Made by a program: the position numbers and the translations under genes. Below the pieces are notes generated by a model. The model made no database searches. It had not been told where the DNA came from and was given only the letters and a program-made list of their open reading frames with translations. Below, one piece after another: positions 12,942 to 13,572 of a stretch of DNA of 13,572 bases. This DNA is from Thermoplasmata archaeon (GTDB lineage: Archaea > Thermoplasmatota > E2 > UBA202 > JdFR-43), in the NCBI GenBank assembly GCA_021161135.1, contig JAGHBD010000055.1, positions 1 through 13,572 of the forward strand, in the 5' to 3' direction. Numbering within the stretch: the stretch's first letter is position 1; the number at the start of each line of letters is the position of its first letter.

Positions 12942-13572
12942 CTAATCATAGTACTTGCACTCGCAATATTTGCTGGTTTATATATGGCATGGAATATAGG
13001 TGCAAACGATGTCGCAAATTCCATGTCAACCGCTGTTGGTGCAAAGGCAATCACGCTTCGCCAAGCCCTCATTATTGCCGCTATTTTGAACTTCCTTGGC
13101 GCTGTTCTCGTTGGCAAACATGTTACAGATACAATAAAGGGCAAGATAGTCGATATTTCTTCAATGAGTAGCCATGATGCAATGCTCGGCTTCCTCGCCG
13201 CCTTACTCGCCGCCTCAATTTTTGTTACACTTTCAACATGGAAAGAGCTCCCGGTTTCAACAACTCATGCCATCATTGGCGGCGTCGCCGGCTTCGGTCT
13301 CGCCCAGGGCGGCATAGAAGCGGTGAAATGGGCGACGCTTGGCAAGGTGGCGGCATCATGGGTTATCTCGCCGCTGGCTGGAGCAGGTCTTGCCTTCATA
13401 ATGTTTGTGATAATAAAGAGGTTTATTTTTGATGCAAAGGAGCCATTTGCCGCCGCCAAGAAGTTGAGTCCTCTTTTTATTTCGCTGACCCTCTTCATAA
13501 TCTTCCTGTCTGTTTTTATGAAAACAAGAGTTGGCACAATGCTTGGATACACAACGGAGGAATATCTTTTAT
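12939..13572 (+). CDS. PiT-family inorganic phosphate permease, C-terminus beyond the window
   Basis: The 211 visible residues are the N-terminal half of a PiT/PHO4-family transporter, which imports phosphate (or sulfate in some relatives) with a proton or sodium ion. The signature GANDVANSM is at residues 21-29 and the second family motif LPVSTTHAIIG at 104-114, each next to membrane helices. Further helices follow at about 125-145, 148-164 and 182-198. The frame is open to the last base, so the rest is off the edge. The ATG at 12939 is chosen because an upstream ATG (12931) is followed at once by a stop, and the TATA-like box is 27 bp away. The stretch 13180-13400 is more GC-rich than its neighbours. 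A PhoU-like partner, if any, would lie beyond the window. Confidence 0.93.
   Translation, partial: MLIIVLALAIFAGLYMAWNIGANDVANSMSTAVGAKAITLRQALIIAAILNFLGAVLVGKHVTDTIKGKIVDISSMSSHDAMLGFLAALLAASIFVTLSTWKELPVSTTHAIIGGVAGFGLAQGGIEAVKWATLGKVAASWVISPLAGAGLAFIMFVIIKRFIFDAKEPFAAAKKLSPLFISLTLFIIFLSVFMKTRVGTMLGYTTEEYLL

Noticed and set aside
13265..13552. Minus-strand open frame of 95 codons under the phosphate permease
   Set aside because: The plus strand encodes clear PiT signature motifs here; the minus frame is a shadow of a GC-richer stretch.
1..13572. CRISPR arrays, insertion sequences, integrases, tRNA or rRNA genes
   Set aside because: No regularly spaced repeats, transposase motifs, or clover-leaf or rRNA signature segments were recognised on either strand by eye. 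A tRNAscan or Infernal search would be decisive.

Overview
This window is compact chromosomal DNA from an archaeon, most likely a euryarchaeon and possibly Thermoplasmatota-like. The genus cannot be named from sequence alone. The archaeal call rests on archaeal-type housekeeping genes: formate-dependent FAICAR synthetase (PurP), Nep1 rRNA methyltransferase, the small elongation factor aEF-1beta beside its usual zinc-ribbon partner, classic archaeal mevalonate kinase, and a Ncs6/TtuA tRNA thiolase. Most transcription units also have an AT-rich TATA-like box about 23-28 bp upstream of a start codon with no leader, as in archaea that use leaderless mRNAs. No rRNA, tRNA, CRISPR array, insertion sequence or integrase was seen.

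Layout, left to right. (1) A minus-strand archaeal ATPase runs off the left edge at base 1 and is divergent from a plus-strand pair: a two-helix membrane protein and an unrecognised 111-aa protein. (2) A soluble multi-sensor histidine kinase (minus) follows, without a response regulator. A 265-bp intergenic region with repeats sits behind it. (3) A zinc-ribbon plus aEF-1beta operon (plus) converges on ornithine carbamoyltransferase (minus). Upstream of argF on the same strand lies an hsp20-mevalonate kinase operon. (4) purP-nep1-amrS forms a plus-strand operon of purine synthesis, ribosome maturation and a radical SAM enzyme. (5) A minus-strand tRNA thiolase carries a tiny, previously easy-to-miss 46-aa zinc-finger gene 5 nt downstream. 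(6) A Nei/Fpg-type DNA glycosylase diverges from the thiolase and converges on mobB. mobB in turn diverges from feoA. (7) A minus-strand operon of a stand-alone Lrp/AsnC ligand-binding (RAM) domain and a ten-helix DMT/EamA transporter that carries its own C-terminal RAM domain. (8) A PiT-type phosphate permease runs off the right edge.

The most unusual content is the transporter-RAM fusion encoded in an overlapping operon with a free RAM domain, which suggests a membrane carrier gated by a small-molecule (perhaps amino-acid) sensor. Other points worth a second look are two divergent gene pairs whose start codons lie 52-53 bp apart around one central TATA-like box, a DNA glycosylase with threonine in place of the catalytic N-terminal proline, the mini zinc-finger gene behind the tRNA thiolase, and tight or overlapping 3' ends at every convergent gene pair.
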